A DNA stretch of 64,000 nucleotides from Kitasatospora herbaricolor (lineage in GTDB: Bacteria > Actinomycetota > Actinomycetes > Streptomycetales > Streptomycetaceae), in assembly GCF_030813695.1 (NCBI RefSeq), contig NZ_JAUSVA010000002.1, positions 5,580,001-5,644,000 on the forward strand, in the 5' to 3' direction. Every line of letters begins with the position of its first letter. Position 1 is the stretch's first letter. A program made the position numbers and the translations under genes. The notes beneath the pieces are model-generated. The model was not told the DNA's origin. It did no database searches and was given only the letters and a program-made list of their open reading frames with translations. Shown here piece by piece: positions 18,828 to 27,428 of this stretch.

Positions 18828-20459
18828 GTGCGCGGTGCCAGCCAGGCCAAGTGGGTCGTCGCAGCTGTTGCGGTCGCCCTCGCCGCAACTGCTTGTGGCA
18901 GCGGTTCGTCCAGCGGTGGCAGCTCCGACAGTGCCGTCAACGCCCAGGGCGTCTTCAGCTACCAGAGCGCGGAGCCGCAGAACCCGCTCCAGCCGGCCAA
19001 CGCCATGGAGAACCAGGGCGGCCGCATCGTGAAGCAGCTCTTCATGGGCCTCGTCGACTACGACCCGACCTCGGGCGCCCTGCGCAACCAGGTGGCCGAC
19101 AAGATCGAGACCACTGACGCCAAGAACTACACCGTCACCCTGAAGTCCGGCTGGACCTTCCACGACGGCACCCCGGTGACCGCGAAGTCCTTCGTCGACT
19201 CGTGGAACTGGTCGGCCAACACCAAGAACAACCAGATCAACTCGGACTGGTTCTCCGACATCGCCGGCTACGACGCCGTGCACCCGGAGAAGGGTGACCC
19301 GACCGCCGACGCGATGTCCGGCCTCAAGGTCGTCGACGACACCCACTTCACCATCGAGCTGACCGGCCCGGTCTCGTACTTCCAGTACAAGCTCGGCTAC
19401 TCGGCCTTCTTCCCGCTGCCCACCGGCTTCTTCGCGGACCCGGCCGGTTACGGCCAGAAGCCGGTCGGCAACGGCCCCTACAAGTTCGTCTCGTGGGAGC
19501 ACAACAAGGCGATCACCCTGGCCGCGTACGACAAGTACGCCGGCACGGACAAGCCGAAGAACGGCGGCATCGTCTTCAAGAACTACTCGTCCGGCGAGGC
19601 GGCCTACAAGGACCTGACCTCGGACACCCTGGACGTGCTGGACCAGGTCGACCCGACCGACCTGGCCTCCTACAAGACCGACCTCGGCAACCGCGCGGTC
19701 GACCAGGCCCAGGGCGCCATCCAGAACATCTCGTTCGCGCTGTACCAGGGTGACTGGGCCGGCGTCGACAAGGCCAAGGTCCGCCAGGGCCTGTCGATGG
19801 CGATCGACCGCGACACCATCACCAAGACCGTGCTGAACGGCTCGCGTCAGCCCGCCGACAGCTGGGTCGCCCCGGGCGTCATGGGCTACAAGGCCGGCGC
19901 CTGCGGCGACGCCTGCAAGTTCGACCCGGCCAAGGCCAAGGAGCTCATCCAGGCCGGCGGCGGCGTGCCGAACAACAAGATCACCATCATCTACAACTCC
20001 GACGGTGGTCACAAGGAGTGGGTCGACGCGGTCTGCAACTCGATCCGCCAGTCGACCGGCGTCGAGTGCCTCGGTGACCCGAAGCCCGACTTCAAGACCT
20101 CGCGCGACATCATCCGCAAGAAGGCCGTGCCGAGCATGATGCGCACCGGCTGGGTCCAGGACTACCCCCTGAACGCCAACTTCCTGCGTGACGTCTACGG
20201 CACCGGCGCCTCCGCGAACGACGCCGGCTACTCCAGCCCGGAGTTCGACAAGCTGGCCCAGGCCGCCGACCAGGCCACCTCGGTCGAGAAGACCGCGGAC
20301 CTCTACCAGCAGGCCGAGGCCGTCCTGGCCAAGGACATGCCGGCCATCCCGCTCTGGTACTACAAGACCAACTCCGGCTGGTCCAACAACGTCCAGAACG
20401 TGAAGTTCGACTCCTTCGGCAACCCGGTCTTCACCGGCGTCGAGGTCAAGCAGAAGTAG
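18828..20459 (+). CDS. Oligopeptide-binding lipoprotein, cluster 1 (OppA/SBP_bac_5)
   Basis: 543 residues from GTG 18828 with AGGAGG 6 nt upstream. The lipoprotein signal ends ATAC (Cys23). FSYQSAEPQNPLQPAN, WTFHDGTPVTAKSFVDSWNW, GNGPYKFVSWEHN, KVRQGLSMAIDRDTITK and DMPAIPLWYYKTNSGW are typical of SBP_bac_5 peptide receptors. Four cysteines (359, 363, 403, 414) are shared in position with the cluster 2 receptor and absent from cluster 3, suggesting a disulphide-braced lobe. It would be lipid-anchored outside the membrane and deliver peptides to OppB/OppC. First gene of the five-gene cluster, followed by a hairpin that probably lets it be made in excess over the membrane parts. Confidence 0.96.
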   Translation: MRGASQAKWVVAAVAVALAATACGSGSSSGGSSDSAVNAQGVFSYQSAEPQNPLQPANAMENQGGRIVKQLFMGLVDYDPTSGALRNQVADKIETTDAKNYTVTLKSGWTFHDGTPVTAKSFVDSWNWSANTKNNQINSDWFSDIAGYDAVHPEKGDPTADAMSGLKVVDDTHFTIELTGPVSYFQYKLGYSAFFPLPTGFFADPAGYGQKPVGNGPYKFVSWEHNKAITLAAYDKYAGTDKPKNGGIVFKNYSSGEAAYKDLTSDTLDVLDQVDPTDLASYKTDLGNRAVDQAQGAIQNISFALYQGDWAGVDKAKVRQGLSMAIDRDTITKTVLNGSRQPADSWVAPGVMGYKAGACGDACKFDPAKAKELIQAGGGVPNNKITIIYNSDGGHKEWVDAVCNSIRQSTGVECLGDPKPDFKTSRDIIRKKAVPSMMRTGWVQDYPLNANFLRDVYGTGASANDAGYSSPEFDKLAQAADQATSVEKTADLYQQAEAVLAKDMPAIPLWYYKTNSGWSNNVQNVKFDSFGNPVFTGVEVKQK

Positions 20460-20492
20460 TTCAGCCCGGCACCGCACGGCTGAACAGGTAGC

Positions 20493-20540
20493 GGCCGGTG
20501 CCCGTCCCATCCCCACAAGGGCAGGACTGGCACCGGCCGT
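20493..20540 (+). terminator. Hairpin between binding-protein and oppB genes, cluster 1
   Basis: An 11-bp perfect stem (20493-20503 with 20530-20540), 33 bp after the stop codon, within a 143-bp gap. It probably acts as a partial terminator or 3' stabiliser inside the operon. Confidence 0.65.
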
Positions 20541-20602
20541 TGGCACGCCGACTCACCTCTGACCCGGGATGACGGCCCGTCAGAGACAAACATGGAGGAA
20601 CG

Positions 20603-21529
20603 ATGGGGCGCTTTGTCGCGAGGCGACTGCTCCAAATGATCCCGGTCTTCCTGGGGACCGTCACGCTCATCTTCCTGATGGTGCGTGCGCTTCCCGGAGA
20701 CGCGGTCAGTGCGATGTGGGGCGACAAGGCGCCGGATCCGGCTCAGCTCGCCGCCTTCAAGCACCGGTTGGGCCTCGACAAGACCCTGGTCGAGCAGTAC
20801 TTCGACTACATGCGCAAGCTGTTCATGGGTGACTTCGGCGAGACCATGTCGGGCCGCAAGGTCCTCGACGTGATCACCGAAGCGATGCCCGTGACCATCC
20901 GGCTCGCGCTGATGGCCTTCGCCATCGAGATCCTGCTCGGCGTGACCATCGGTCTCTTCTCCGGCCTGCGCCGGGGCAAGGCCTTCGACAAGGGCACCCT
21001 GGTCCTGACCCTGCTGCTGATCTCGATCCCGGTGCCGGTGCTGGGCTTCGTCTTCCAGACGGTCTTCGCCACCAACCTGGGCTGGGTCACCCCGACCGTC
21101 CAGGACTCCATGAACCTGGGCCAGCTGCTGCTGCCCGCCTTCGTGCTCGGCTCGCTGTCGCTGGCCTACGTCGCGCGGCTGACCCGTACCTCGATCGTGG
21201 AGAACGTCCGGTCCGACTACATGCGCACCGCGGTGGCCAAGGGCCTGCCCAAGCGCCGGGTGATCGGTACCCACCTGCTGCGCAACTCGCTGATCCCGGT
21301 CGTCACCTTCCTCGGCACCGACCTGGGCGCCCTGATGGGCGGCGCGATCGTGACCGAGGGAATCTTCAACGTCAAGGGCGTCGGCAACGCGCTCTACCAC
21401 GCGATCAACCTCAAGGAGGGCGGCACGGTCTCCGGCTTCGTGGTCGTCCTGGTGCTCGTGTACCTGGCCGCCAGCCTGATCGTCGACCTGCTCTACGCGG
21501 TCCTGGACCCGAGGATCCGTTATGCCTGA
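20603..21529 (+). CDS. Oligopeptide ABC permease OppB, cluster 1
   Basis: 308 residues, GGAGGAACG just before ATG. The N-terminus MGRFVARRLLQMIPVFLGTVTLIFLMVRALPGD is the OppB/DppB signature, with six membrane helices. The EAA loop, TAVAKGLPKRRVIGTHLLRNSLIPVVTFLG, contacts the ATPases. It ends DPRIRYA. The last 8 nt overlap the start of oppC (ATGCCTGA), so the two permeases are translationally coupled. It forms a heterodimeric channel with OppC. Confidence 0.96.
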   Translation: MGRFVARRLLQMIPVFLGTVTLIFLMVRALPGDAVSAMWGDKAPDPAQLAAFKHRLGLDKTLVEQYFDYMRKLFMGDFGETMSGRKVLDVITEAMPVTIRLALMAFAIEILLGVTIGLFSGLRRGKAFDKGTLVLTLLLISIPVPVLGFVFQTVFATNLGWVTPTVQDSMNLGQLLLPAFVLGSLSLAYVARLTRTSIVENVRSDYMRTAVAKGLPKRRVIGTHLLRNSLIPVVTFLGTDLGALMGGAIVTEGIFNVKGVGNALYHAINLKEGGTVSGFVVVLVLVYLAASLIVDLLYAVLDPRIRYA

Positions 21530-22463
21530 CCTGATCCAGAAGAAGTCCGCCGACATCCCCGCGCAGCGCGCGGGCGGTACGGCGGAGCCCAAGCCCGAGA
21601 AGGCCCGCAGCCTCGGCTCGGACGCCTGGCACGACCTGCGCCGCCGCCCGATCTTCGTGCTCTCGGCGCTGCTGATCCTGCTGCTGATCGTGATCGCCAT
21701 CGCGCCCGGCCTGTTCACCTCGGTGGACCCGCGCGCCGGCGACCTGCGAACCCACTTCCTGACCAAGCCGAACTACAGCCACCTGTTCCAGGCGGACTGG
21801 TTCGGATACGACGGCCAGGGCCGCAGCATCTACGCCCGGGTGATCTACGGCGCTCGCGCCTCGGTCGTGGTCGGCATCTGCGTCACCACCGGTGTCACCA
21901 TCCTCGGCGGCATCACCGGCATGCTGGCCGGCTACTTCGGTGGCTGGGTCGACGTGATCATCTCCCGCGTCACCGACATCTTCTTCGGCATCCCGCTGCT
22001 GCTCGGCGCCCTGGTGATCCTCAACGCCTTCACCTCGCGCACGATCTGGAGCGTCGTCTTCGCCCTGGTCGCGCTCGGCTGGACGCAGATGACCCGCGTG
22101 ATGCGCGGTTCGGTCATCACGGTCAAGCAGGCCGACTACGTCACGGCCGCCAAGGCCCTGGGCGCCGGCACCTCGCGGATCCTGGTCAAGCACATCCTGC
22201 CGAACGCGATCGCCCCGGTGATCGTGGTCGCGACCATCGCGCTCGGCGGCTACATCGCCACCGAGGCGACGCTGAGCTTCCTCGGCATCGGTCTGCAGGA
22301 CCCGACCATCTCCTGGGGCATCGACATCAACTCGGCCCAGAAGGTCATCCGCACCGCCCCGTTCGCGCTCTTCTTCCCCGCCGGCATGCTGAGCCTGACC
22401 GTTCTGGCCTTCATCATGCTCGGCGACGCGGTGCGCGACGCCCTCGACCCGAAGCTGCGCTGA
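21522..22463 (+). CDS. Oligopeptide ABC permease OppC, cluster 1
   Basis: 313 residues. After a cytoplasmic N-terminal tail (about 35 residues) come SLGSDAWHDLRRRPIFVLSALLILLLIVIAI, the OppC N-terminal helix, and WFGYDGQGRSIYARVIYGARASVVVGI, the conserved 'G-x-D-x-x-G-R-D/S' segment. The EAA loop is QADYVTAAKALGAGTSRILVKHILPNAIAPVIV, and the end is MLGDAVRDALDPKLR. The start lies inside oppB (8-nt overlap). The oppD gene starts 17 nt after its stop. It pairs with OppB to form the peptide channel. Confidence 0.96.
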   Translation: MPDLIQKKSADIPAQRAGGTAEPKPEKARSLGSDAWHDLRRRPIFVLSALLILLLIVIAIAPGLFTSVDPRAGDLRTHFLTKPNYSHLFQADWFGYDGQGRSIYARVIYGARASVVVGICVTTGVTILGGITGMLAGYFGGWVDVIISRVTDIFFGIPLLLGALVILNAFTSRTIWSVVFALVALGWTQMTRVMRGSVITVKQADYVTAAKALGAGTSRILVKHILPNAIAPVIVVATIALGGYIATEATLSFLGIGLQDPTISWGIDINSAQKVIRTAPFALFFPAGMLSLTVLAFIMLGDAVRDALDPKLR

Positions 22464-22479
22464 GAGAGGCGGACGCATC

Positions 22480-23535
22480 ATGACCACCGTCATAGACCCG
22501 AAGGTCGCCCCCGAGAGCGGGCGCCTCACCCCCGGCACGCCGCTGCTGGAGGTCAAGGACCTGCACGTCGAGTTCGTGACCCGGGACGGCATCGCCAAGG
22601 CCGTCAACGGCGTGAACTACTCCGTCGCGGCCGGCGAGACCCTCGCCGTCCTCGGCGAGTCGGGCTCCGGAAAGTCCGTCACCGCGCAGACCATCATGGG
22701 CATCCTGGACATGCCTCCCGGCCGCATCACCTCCGGTGAGATCCTCTTCCGCGGCCAGGACATGCTCAAGATGAGCAACGAGGAGCGCCGCAAGCTGCGT
22801 GGCCGGAAGATCGCGATGATCTTCCAGGACGCGCTGTCCTCGCTGAACCCGGTGCTGAGCGTCGGGTACCAGCTGGGCGAGATGTTCCGGGTGCACCAGG
22901 GCGCCTCCCGCAAGGAGGCGAAGGCCAAGGCGATCGAGCTGATGGACCGGGTGCGGATCCCGGCCGCGAAGCAGCGGGTGGGCGACTACCCGCACCAGTT
23001 CTCGGGCGGTATGCGCCAGCGCATCATGATCGCGATGGCGCTGGCCCTGGAGCCTGACCTGATCATCGCGGACGAGCCCACCACCGCGCTGGACGTCACC
23101 GTCCAGGCCCAGGTGATGGACCTGCTCGCGGAGCTGCAGGCCGAGTTCAACATGGGTCTGATCCTGATCACCCACGACCTCGGCGTGGTCGCCGACGTCG
23201 CGGACAAGATCGCCGTGATGTACGCGGGCCGGATCGTGGAGACGGCGCCGGTGCACGAGCTGTACGCCAACCCGGCGCACCCGTACACCAAGGGCCTGCT
23301 CCGCTCGATCCCGCGCCTGGACCAGAAGGGCCAGGACCTCTACGCGATCAAGGGCCTGCCCCCGAACCTGCTCAAGGTCCCGGCCGGCTGCGCGTTCAAC
23401 CCGCGCTGCGAGCTGGCCACCGACCTGTGCCGCACCGAGATCCCGGCGCTGCACCAGGTGATGGACAAGAACGACGCCGAGATCGCCGGTCGCGCGAGCG
23501 CCTGCCACCTCTGGAAGGAGACCCTCCATGGCTGA
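22480..23535 (+). CDS. Oligopeptide ABC ATPase OppD, cluster 1
   Basis: 351 residues. Walker A GESGSGKS, Q-loop FQDALSSLNPVL, signature FSGGMRQR, Walker B LIIADEPTTALD and the switch His in ITHDLG are all intact. The C-terminal extension has the Cys-containing GCAFNPRCELATDLC motif of peptide-type ATPases. From 22798 to 23413 the DNA matches oppD of cluster 3 at 615 of 616 positions, while flanking parts differ at many silent sites. This is a gene-conversion tract. Its last 8 nt overlap oppF (ATGGCTGA). Confidence 0.97.
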   Translation: MTTVIDPKVAPESGRLTPGTPLLEVKDLHVEFVTRDGIAKAVNGVNYSVAAGETLAVLGESGSGKSVTAQTIMGILDMPPGRITSGEILFRGQDMLKMSNEERRKLRGRKIAMIFQDALSSLNPVLSVGYQLGEMFRVHQGASRKEAKAKAIELMDRVRIPAAKQRVGDYPHQFSGGMRQRIMIAMALALEPDLIIADEPTTALDVTVQAQVMDLLAELQAEFNMGLILITHDLGVVADVADKIAVMYAGRIVETAPVHELYANPAHPYTKGLLRSIPRLDQKGQDLYAIKGLPPNLLKVPAGCAFNPRCELATDLCRTEIPALHQVMDKNDAEIAGRASACHLWKETLHG

Positions 23536-24544
23536 GCCCATCCTGGAGGTCAAGGACCTGGTCAAGCACTACCCGCTGTCCCAGGGCATCCTCTTCAAGA
23601 AGCAGGTCGGCGCGGTCAAGGCGGTCGACGGCATCAGCTTCACCCTGATGCAGGGCGAGACGCTCGGCATCGTGGGCGAGTCCGGCTGCGGCAAGTCGAC
23701 CCTGGCCAAGGTCCTGATGAACCTGGAGCAGGCCACCTCCGGCCAGGTCCTGTTCAAGGGTGAGGACATCTCCCGGCTGTCCGGCCAGGCCCTGAAGGCC
23801 GTCCGTCGCAACATCCAGATGGTCTTCCAGGACCCGTACACCTCGCTGAACCCCCGGATGACGGTGGGCGACATCATCGGCGAGCCGTACGAGATCCACC
23901 CGGAGGTGGCGCCGAAGGGCGACCGCCGCAAGGCCGTCCAGGACCTGCTGGACGTGGTCGGGCTCAACCCGGAGTACATCAACCGGTACCCGCACCAGTT
24001 CTCCGGCGGCCAGCGCCAGCGGATCGGCATCGCCCGGGGTCTGGCGCTCAAGCCCGAGGTGATCATCTGCGACGAGCCGGTCTCGGCGCTGGACGTCTCC
24101 GTGCAGGCGCAGGTCATCAACCTGCTGGAGCAGCTGCAGACCGAGTTCAACCTGTCCTACATGTTCATCGCGCACGACCTCTCCATCGTCCGGCACATCT
24201 CCGACCGGGTCGGCGTGATGTACCTCGGCAAGATGGTCGAGATCGGCACCGACGAGCAGATCTACGACCACGCCACGCACCCGTACACCCAGGCGCTGCT
24301 CTCCGCGGTTCCGGTGCCGGACCCGACCGGCCGGGAGAACCGCGAGCGGATCATCCTCTCCGGGGACATCCCCTCGCCGGCCAACCCGCCGTCGGGCTGC
24401 CGCTTCCGCACCCGCTGCTGGAAGGCCGAGGAGCGCTGCTCCACCGAGGTGCCGCTGCTGGCCGTGCCGGAGCTGCTGAAGGGCCCGGCGGCGCACGACT
24501 CCGCCTGCCACTTCGCCGAGGTCGTGGCGCCGGTCGCCGCCTGA
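23528..24544 (+). CDS. Oligopeptide ABC ATPase OppF, cluster 1
   Basis: 338 residues. Walker A GESGCGKS, signature FSGGQRQR, Walker B VIICDEPVSALD, switch IAHDLS and C-terminal CRFRTRCWKAEERC define OppF. It starts LEVKDLVKHYPLSQGILFKKQVGAVKAVDGISF, typical of OppF. It forms the ATPase heterodimer with OppD. The last 150 bp or so (about 24371-24525) are nearly identical to the cluster 3 copy, a second conversion-like tract. A 17-bp terminator hairpin closes the operon 12 bp downstream. Confidence 0.97.
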   Translation: MAEPILEVKDLVKHYPLSQGILFKKQVGAVKAVDGISFTLMQGETLGIVGESGCGKSTLAKVLMNLEQATSGQVLFKGEDISRLSGQALKAVRRNIQMVFQDPYTSLNPRMTVGDIIGEPYEIHPEVAPKGDRRKAVQDLLDVVGLNPEYINRYPHQFSGGQRQRIGIARGLALKPEVIICDEPVSALDVSVQAQVINLLEQLQTEFNLSYMFIAHDLSIVRHISDRVGVMYLGKMVEIGTDEQIYDHATHPYTQALLSAVPVPDPTGRENRERIILSGDIPSPANPPSGCRFRTRCWKAEERCSTEVPLLAVPELLKGPAAHDSACHFAEVVAPVAA

Positions 24545-24556
24545 CCTGGCTCTTTC

Positions 24557-24592
24557 CCGAAGGACCCGCAGCCTCGGCTGCGGGTCCTTCGG
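24557..24592 (+). terminator. Terminator of peptide transporter cluster 1
   Basis: Arms 24557-24573 and 24576-24592 pair over up to 17 bp (15 bp with a 6-nt loop), followed by TCTTTCC. It divides cluster 1 from cluster 2. Confidence 0.88.
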
Positions 24593-24743
24593 TCTTTCCG
24601 GGTCGGTTCGGCCGTCCGGCTCCCTCGGGTGGCCCCCTGCCGGTGGCGCTGCGCACCCATCCGGCGGTATCCGGGTCGCGCCGCCGAAACGGCGCGCTTC
24701 TCATGGGGTGTGATGCGACAAGACACCCTGAGGAGGGACCTCC

Positions 24744-26366
24744 ATGCCCGAAGCCACCCGCGTTCGATGGGTCCTCGCCGCTGCGACTTCGGTGGCCCTG
24801 GTGGCCAGCGGGTGTGGCAGTAGCGGGGGAGGCGGCAGCAGCTCGTCGGATGCCAGCAAGACCTTCAGCTACCAGAGCAGCGAGCCGCAGAACCCGCTCC
24901 AGCCCGCGAACGCGAACGAGGCGGGCGGCGGTCGCATCATCCAGAACCTCTTCAAGGGGCTGGTCGACTACGACCCGAGCAACGCGACGCTGCGGATGCA
25001 GGTGGCGGACTCGATCGACACCAGTGACTCGCAGACCTTCAACGTGACGCTGAAGTCCAACTGGACCTTCCACGACGGCACGCCGGTCAAGTCGAGCAAC
25101 TTCGTGAACGCCTGGAACTGGGCCGCGACGACCACCAACAACCAGATCAACAGCTCGTGGTTCTCCGACATCCAGGGCTACAAGGACGTCCACCCGGACA
25201 GCGGTGCGCCGACCGCCACGACGATGTCCGGGCTGACCGTCACCGACGACACGCACTTCACCATCAAGCTGACCACCAAGGTCTCGTACTTCGAGTACAA
25301 GCTCGGCTACATCGCCTTCTCGCCGCTGCCGGACAGCTTCTACAACGACCCGGCCGCCGCCGGCCAGAACCCGATCGGCAACGGGCCGTACCAGTTCGTC
25401 AGCTGGGCGCACAACTCCCAGGTCGTGACGAAGAGTTACCCGAACTACCAGGGCGTGGACAAGCCGAAGAACGGTGGCGTCGTCTTCAAGATGTACACCA
25501 CCGCCGAGGCGGCGTACGCGGACCTGCAGTCCAACAACCTGGACGTGATGGACCAGGTGCCGCCCTCCGCGCTGGCGACGTACAAGAACGACCTCGGCGA
25601 CCGGGCGATCGACTCCCCGCAGGGCGCCATCCAGAACATCGGCTTCCCGCTGTACCAGCCCGACTGGGCCGGGCCGGAGAAGGCGAAGGTCCGCCAGGGC
25701 CTCTCGATGGCCATCGACCGGGCCACCATCACCAAGACGGTGCTGCAGGGCTCGCGCGCCCCCGCCTCCGCCTGGGTCGCCGAGGGCGTCGAGGGCTACA
25801 AGCAGGGCAACTGCGGGAACTTCTGCAACTTCGACCCGGCCCAGGCGAAGCAGCTGATCACCGAGGGCGGCGGCGTCCCCGGGAACAAGCTGACGATCAC
25901 GTACAACGCGGACGGCGGCCACAAGGAGTGGGTCGACGCGGTCTGCAACTCGATCCGCCAGAACACCGGGGTGGACTGCGTCGGCGACCCGAAGGTCGAC
26001 TTCAAGACCGCCCGCGCGGCGATCACCGGCCACACCGTCACCGGCGCCTTCCGTACCGGCTGGGTGCAGGACTACCCGCTGAACGCCAACTTCCTGGCCG
26101 ACGTCTACCGCACCGGCGCCGCGTCCAACGACTTCGGCTACAGCAGCCCCGAGTTCGACAAGCTGGCCACCCAGGCCGACCAGGCGGACAGCATCCAGGC
26201 CTCGGCCACCGGCTACCAGCAGGCCGAGGCGGTGCTCCAGCAGGACATGCCGGCCATCCCGCTCTGGTACTACCGCACCAACTCGGGCTACTCCACGAAC
26301 GTGCAGAACGTCGTGTTCGACTCCTTCGGCAACCCGGCCTGGACCCAGGTCGAGGTCAAGGGCTGA
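24744..26366 (+). CDS. Oligopeptide-binding lipoprotein, cluster 2
   Basis: 540 residues from ATG 24744 with a strong GAGGAGGGA upstream. The lipoprotein signal ends VASGC (Cys24), then a Gly/Ser linker. The body is closely similar to the cluster 1 receptor throughout (FSYQSSEPQNPLQPANANEAGGGRI, KVRQGLSMAIDRATITKTVLQGSRAP, GTGWVQDYPLNANFLADVY-like end region). The four cysteines (357, 361, 401, 412) align with those of cluster 1. It probably arose by duplication of the whole cluster and may have changed peptide preference. First gene of cluster 2, with no obvious separate regulator. Confidence 0.96.
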   Translation: MPEATRVRWVLAAATSVALVASGCGSSGGGGSSSSDASKTFSYQSSEPQNPLQPANANEAGGGRIIQNLFKGLVDYDPSNATLRMQVADSIDTSDSQTFNVTLKSNWTFHDGTPVKSSNFVNAWNWAATTTNNQINSSWFSDIQGYKDVHPDSGAPTATTMSGLTVTDDTHFTIKLTTKVSYFEYKLGYIAFSPLPDSFYNDPAAAGQNPIGNGPYQFVSWAHNSQVVTKSYPNYQGVDKPKNGGVVFKMYTTAEAAYADLQSNNLDVMDQVPPSALATYKNDLGDRAIDSPQGAIQNIGFPLYQPDWAGPEKAKVRQGLSMAIDRATITKTVLQGSRAPASAWVAEGVEGYKQGNCGNFCNFDPAQAKQLITEGGGVPGNKLTITYNADGGHKEWVDAVCNSIRQNTGVDCVGDPKVDFKTARAAITGHTVTGAFRTGWVQDYPLNANFLADVYRTGAASNDFGYSSPEFDKLATQADQADSIQASATGYQQAEAVLQQDMPAIPLWYYRTNSGYSTNVQNVVFDSFGNPAWTQVEVKG

Positions 26367-26411
26367 CCCTCCCGCGGCCACCCGCCCCCGGCAGGCCCGG
26401 GGAGCGGGCCC

Positions 26412-26454
26412 GCGGGGCAGGAGGGGCCCACCCCCGCCGGCCCCGTCCTCCCCG
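26412..26454 (+). terminator. Hairpin between binding-protein and oppB genes, cluster 2
   Basis: A very G+C-rich imperfect stem (GCGGGG and AGGAG arms pairing with CTCCT/CCCCGC, one bulge) in the 135-bp gap. It sits in the same position as hairpins in the other three clusters. Confidence 0.5.
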
Positions 26455-26501
26455 CACGGAGGGCGGGGCCCGGGCACTCAGTCCTCTAGGAAGGAGGCGC
26501 G

Positions 26502-27428
26502 ATGGGCAGCTACGTACTCAGGCGAGTGCTGCAGATGATCCCGGTGTTCTTCGGCTCGACTCTGCTGATCTTCCTGATGGTCTACTCCCTGCCGGGCGAC
26601 CCGATCGTGGCGCTCTTCGGCGACAAGGCCGCCGACCCGGCCCAGGTGGCGGCCCTCAGGCAGAAGTACTACCTGGACCAGCCGATCTGGAAGCAGTACC
26701 TGCACTACATGGGCAACCTGTTCCAGGGCGACTTCGGGACGAGCTTCACCGGCCGTCCGGTGTCCGAGATCATGGCGGACGCGTTCCCCGTCACCATCCG
26801 GCTCGCGCTGATGGCCTTCGTCTTCGAGCTGGTCGTCGGCCTGACGCTGGGGGTGCTCTCGGGCCTGCGCCGCGGGAGCGTCGTCGACACGGTGGTGCTG
26901 GTCCTCACCCTGGTCGTGATCTCGATCCCGGTCTTCGTGCTGGCCTACATCGCGCAGACCATCTTCGCGACCAATCTGGGCTGGGTCACCCCGACCGTCC
27001 AGGACTCCACCGACCTCTCCCAACTCATCCTGCCCGCCATCGTCCTGGGGTCGTTGTCACTGGCGTTCGTCGCCCGGCTCACCCGGACGTCCATCGGCGA
27101 GAACCTCCGGGCCGACTACATCCGCACGGCCACCGCCAAGGGCCTGCCCCGGCGCACCATCATCACCCGCCACCTGCTGCGCAACTCGCTGATCCCGGTG
27201 GTCACCTTCCTCGGGACCGACCTCGGGGCGCTGATGGGCGGCGCGATCGTCACCGAGGGCATCTTCAACGTGCAGGGCATCGGCAACGTCCTGTACCGGG
27301 CGATCAACCAGAAGGAAGGGCCCACCGTGGTCGGCATCGTGACCGTCCTGGTGATCGTCTACCTGGTCGCCAGCCTGCTCGTCGACCTGCTGTACGCGGT
27401 CCTGGACCCGAGGATCCGTTATGCCTGA
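26502..27428 (+). CDS. Oligopeptide ABC permease OppB, cluster 2
   Basis: 308 residues, the same length as the cluster 1 OppB. GGAAGGAGG precedes ATG 26502. MGSYVLRRVLQMIPVFFGSTLLIFLMVYSLPGD at the N-terminus, six helices, EAA loop TATAKGLPRRTIITRHLLRNSLIPVVTFLG and C-terminal DPRIRYA. The oppB/oppC junction is the same 8-nt overlap as in cluster 1, with about 28 bp around it identical in sequence. It forms the channel with OppC of this cluster, although swapping with cluster 1 partners is conceivable given the similarity. Confidence 0.96.
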   Translation: MGSYVLRRVLQMIPVFFGSTLLIFLMVYSLPGDPIVALFGDKAADPAQVAALRQKYYLDQPIWKQYLHYMGNLFQGDFGTSFTGRPVSEIMADAFPVTIRLALMAFVFELVVGLTLGVLSGLRRGSVVDTVVLVLTLVVISIPVFVLAYIAQTIFATNLGWVTPTVQDSTDLSQLILPAIVLGSLSLAFVARLTRTSIGENLRADYIRTATAKGLPRRTIITRHLLRNSLIPVVTFLGTDLGALMGGAIVTEGIFNVQGIGNVLYRAINQKEGPTVVGIVTVLVIVYLVASLLVDLLYAVLDPRIRYA

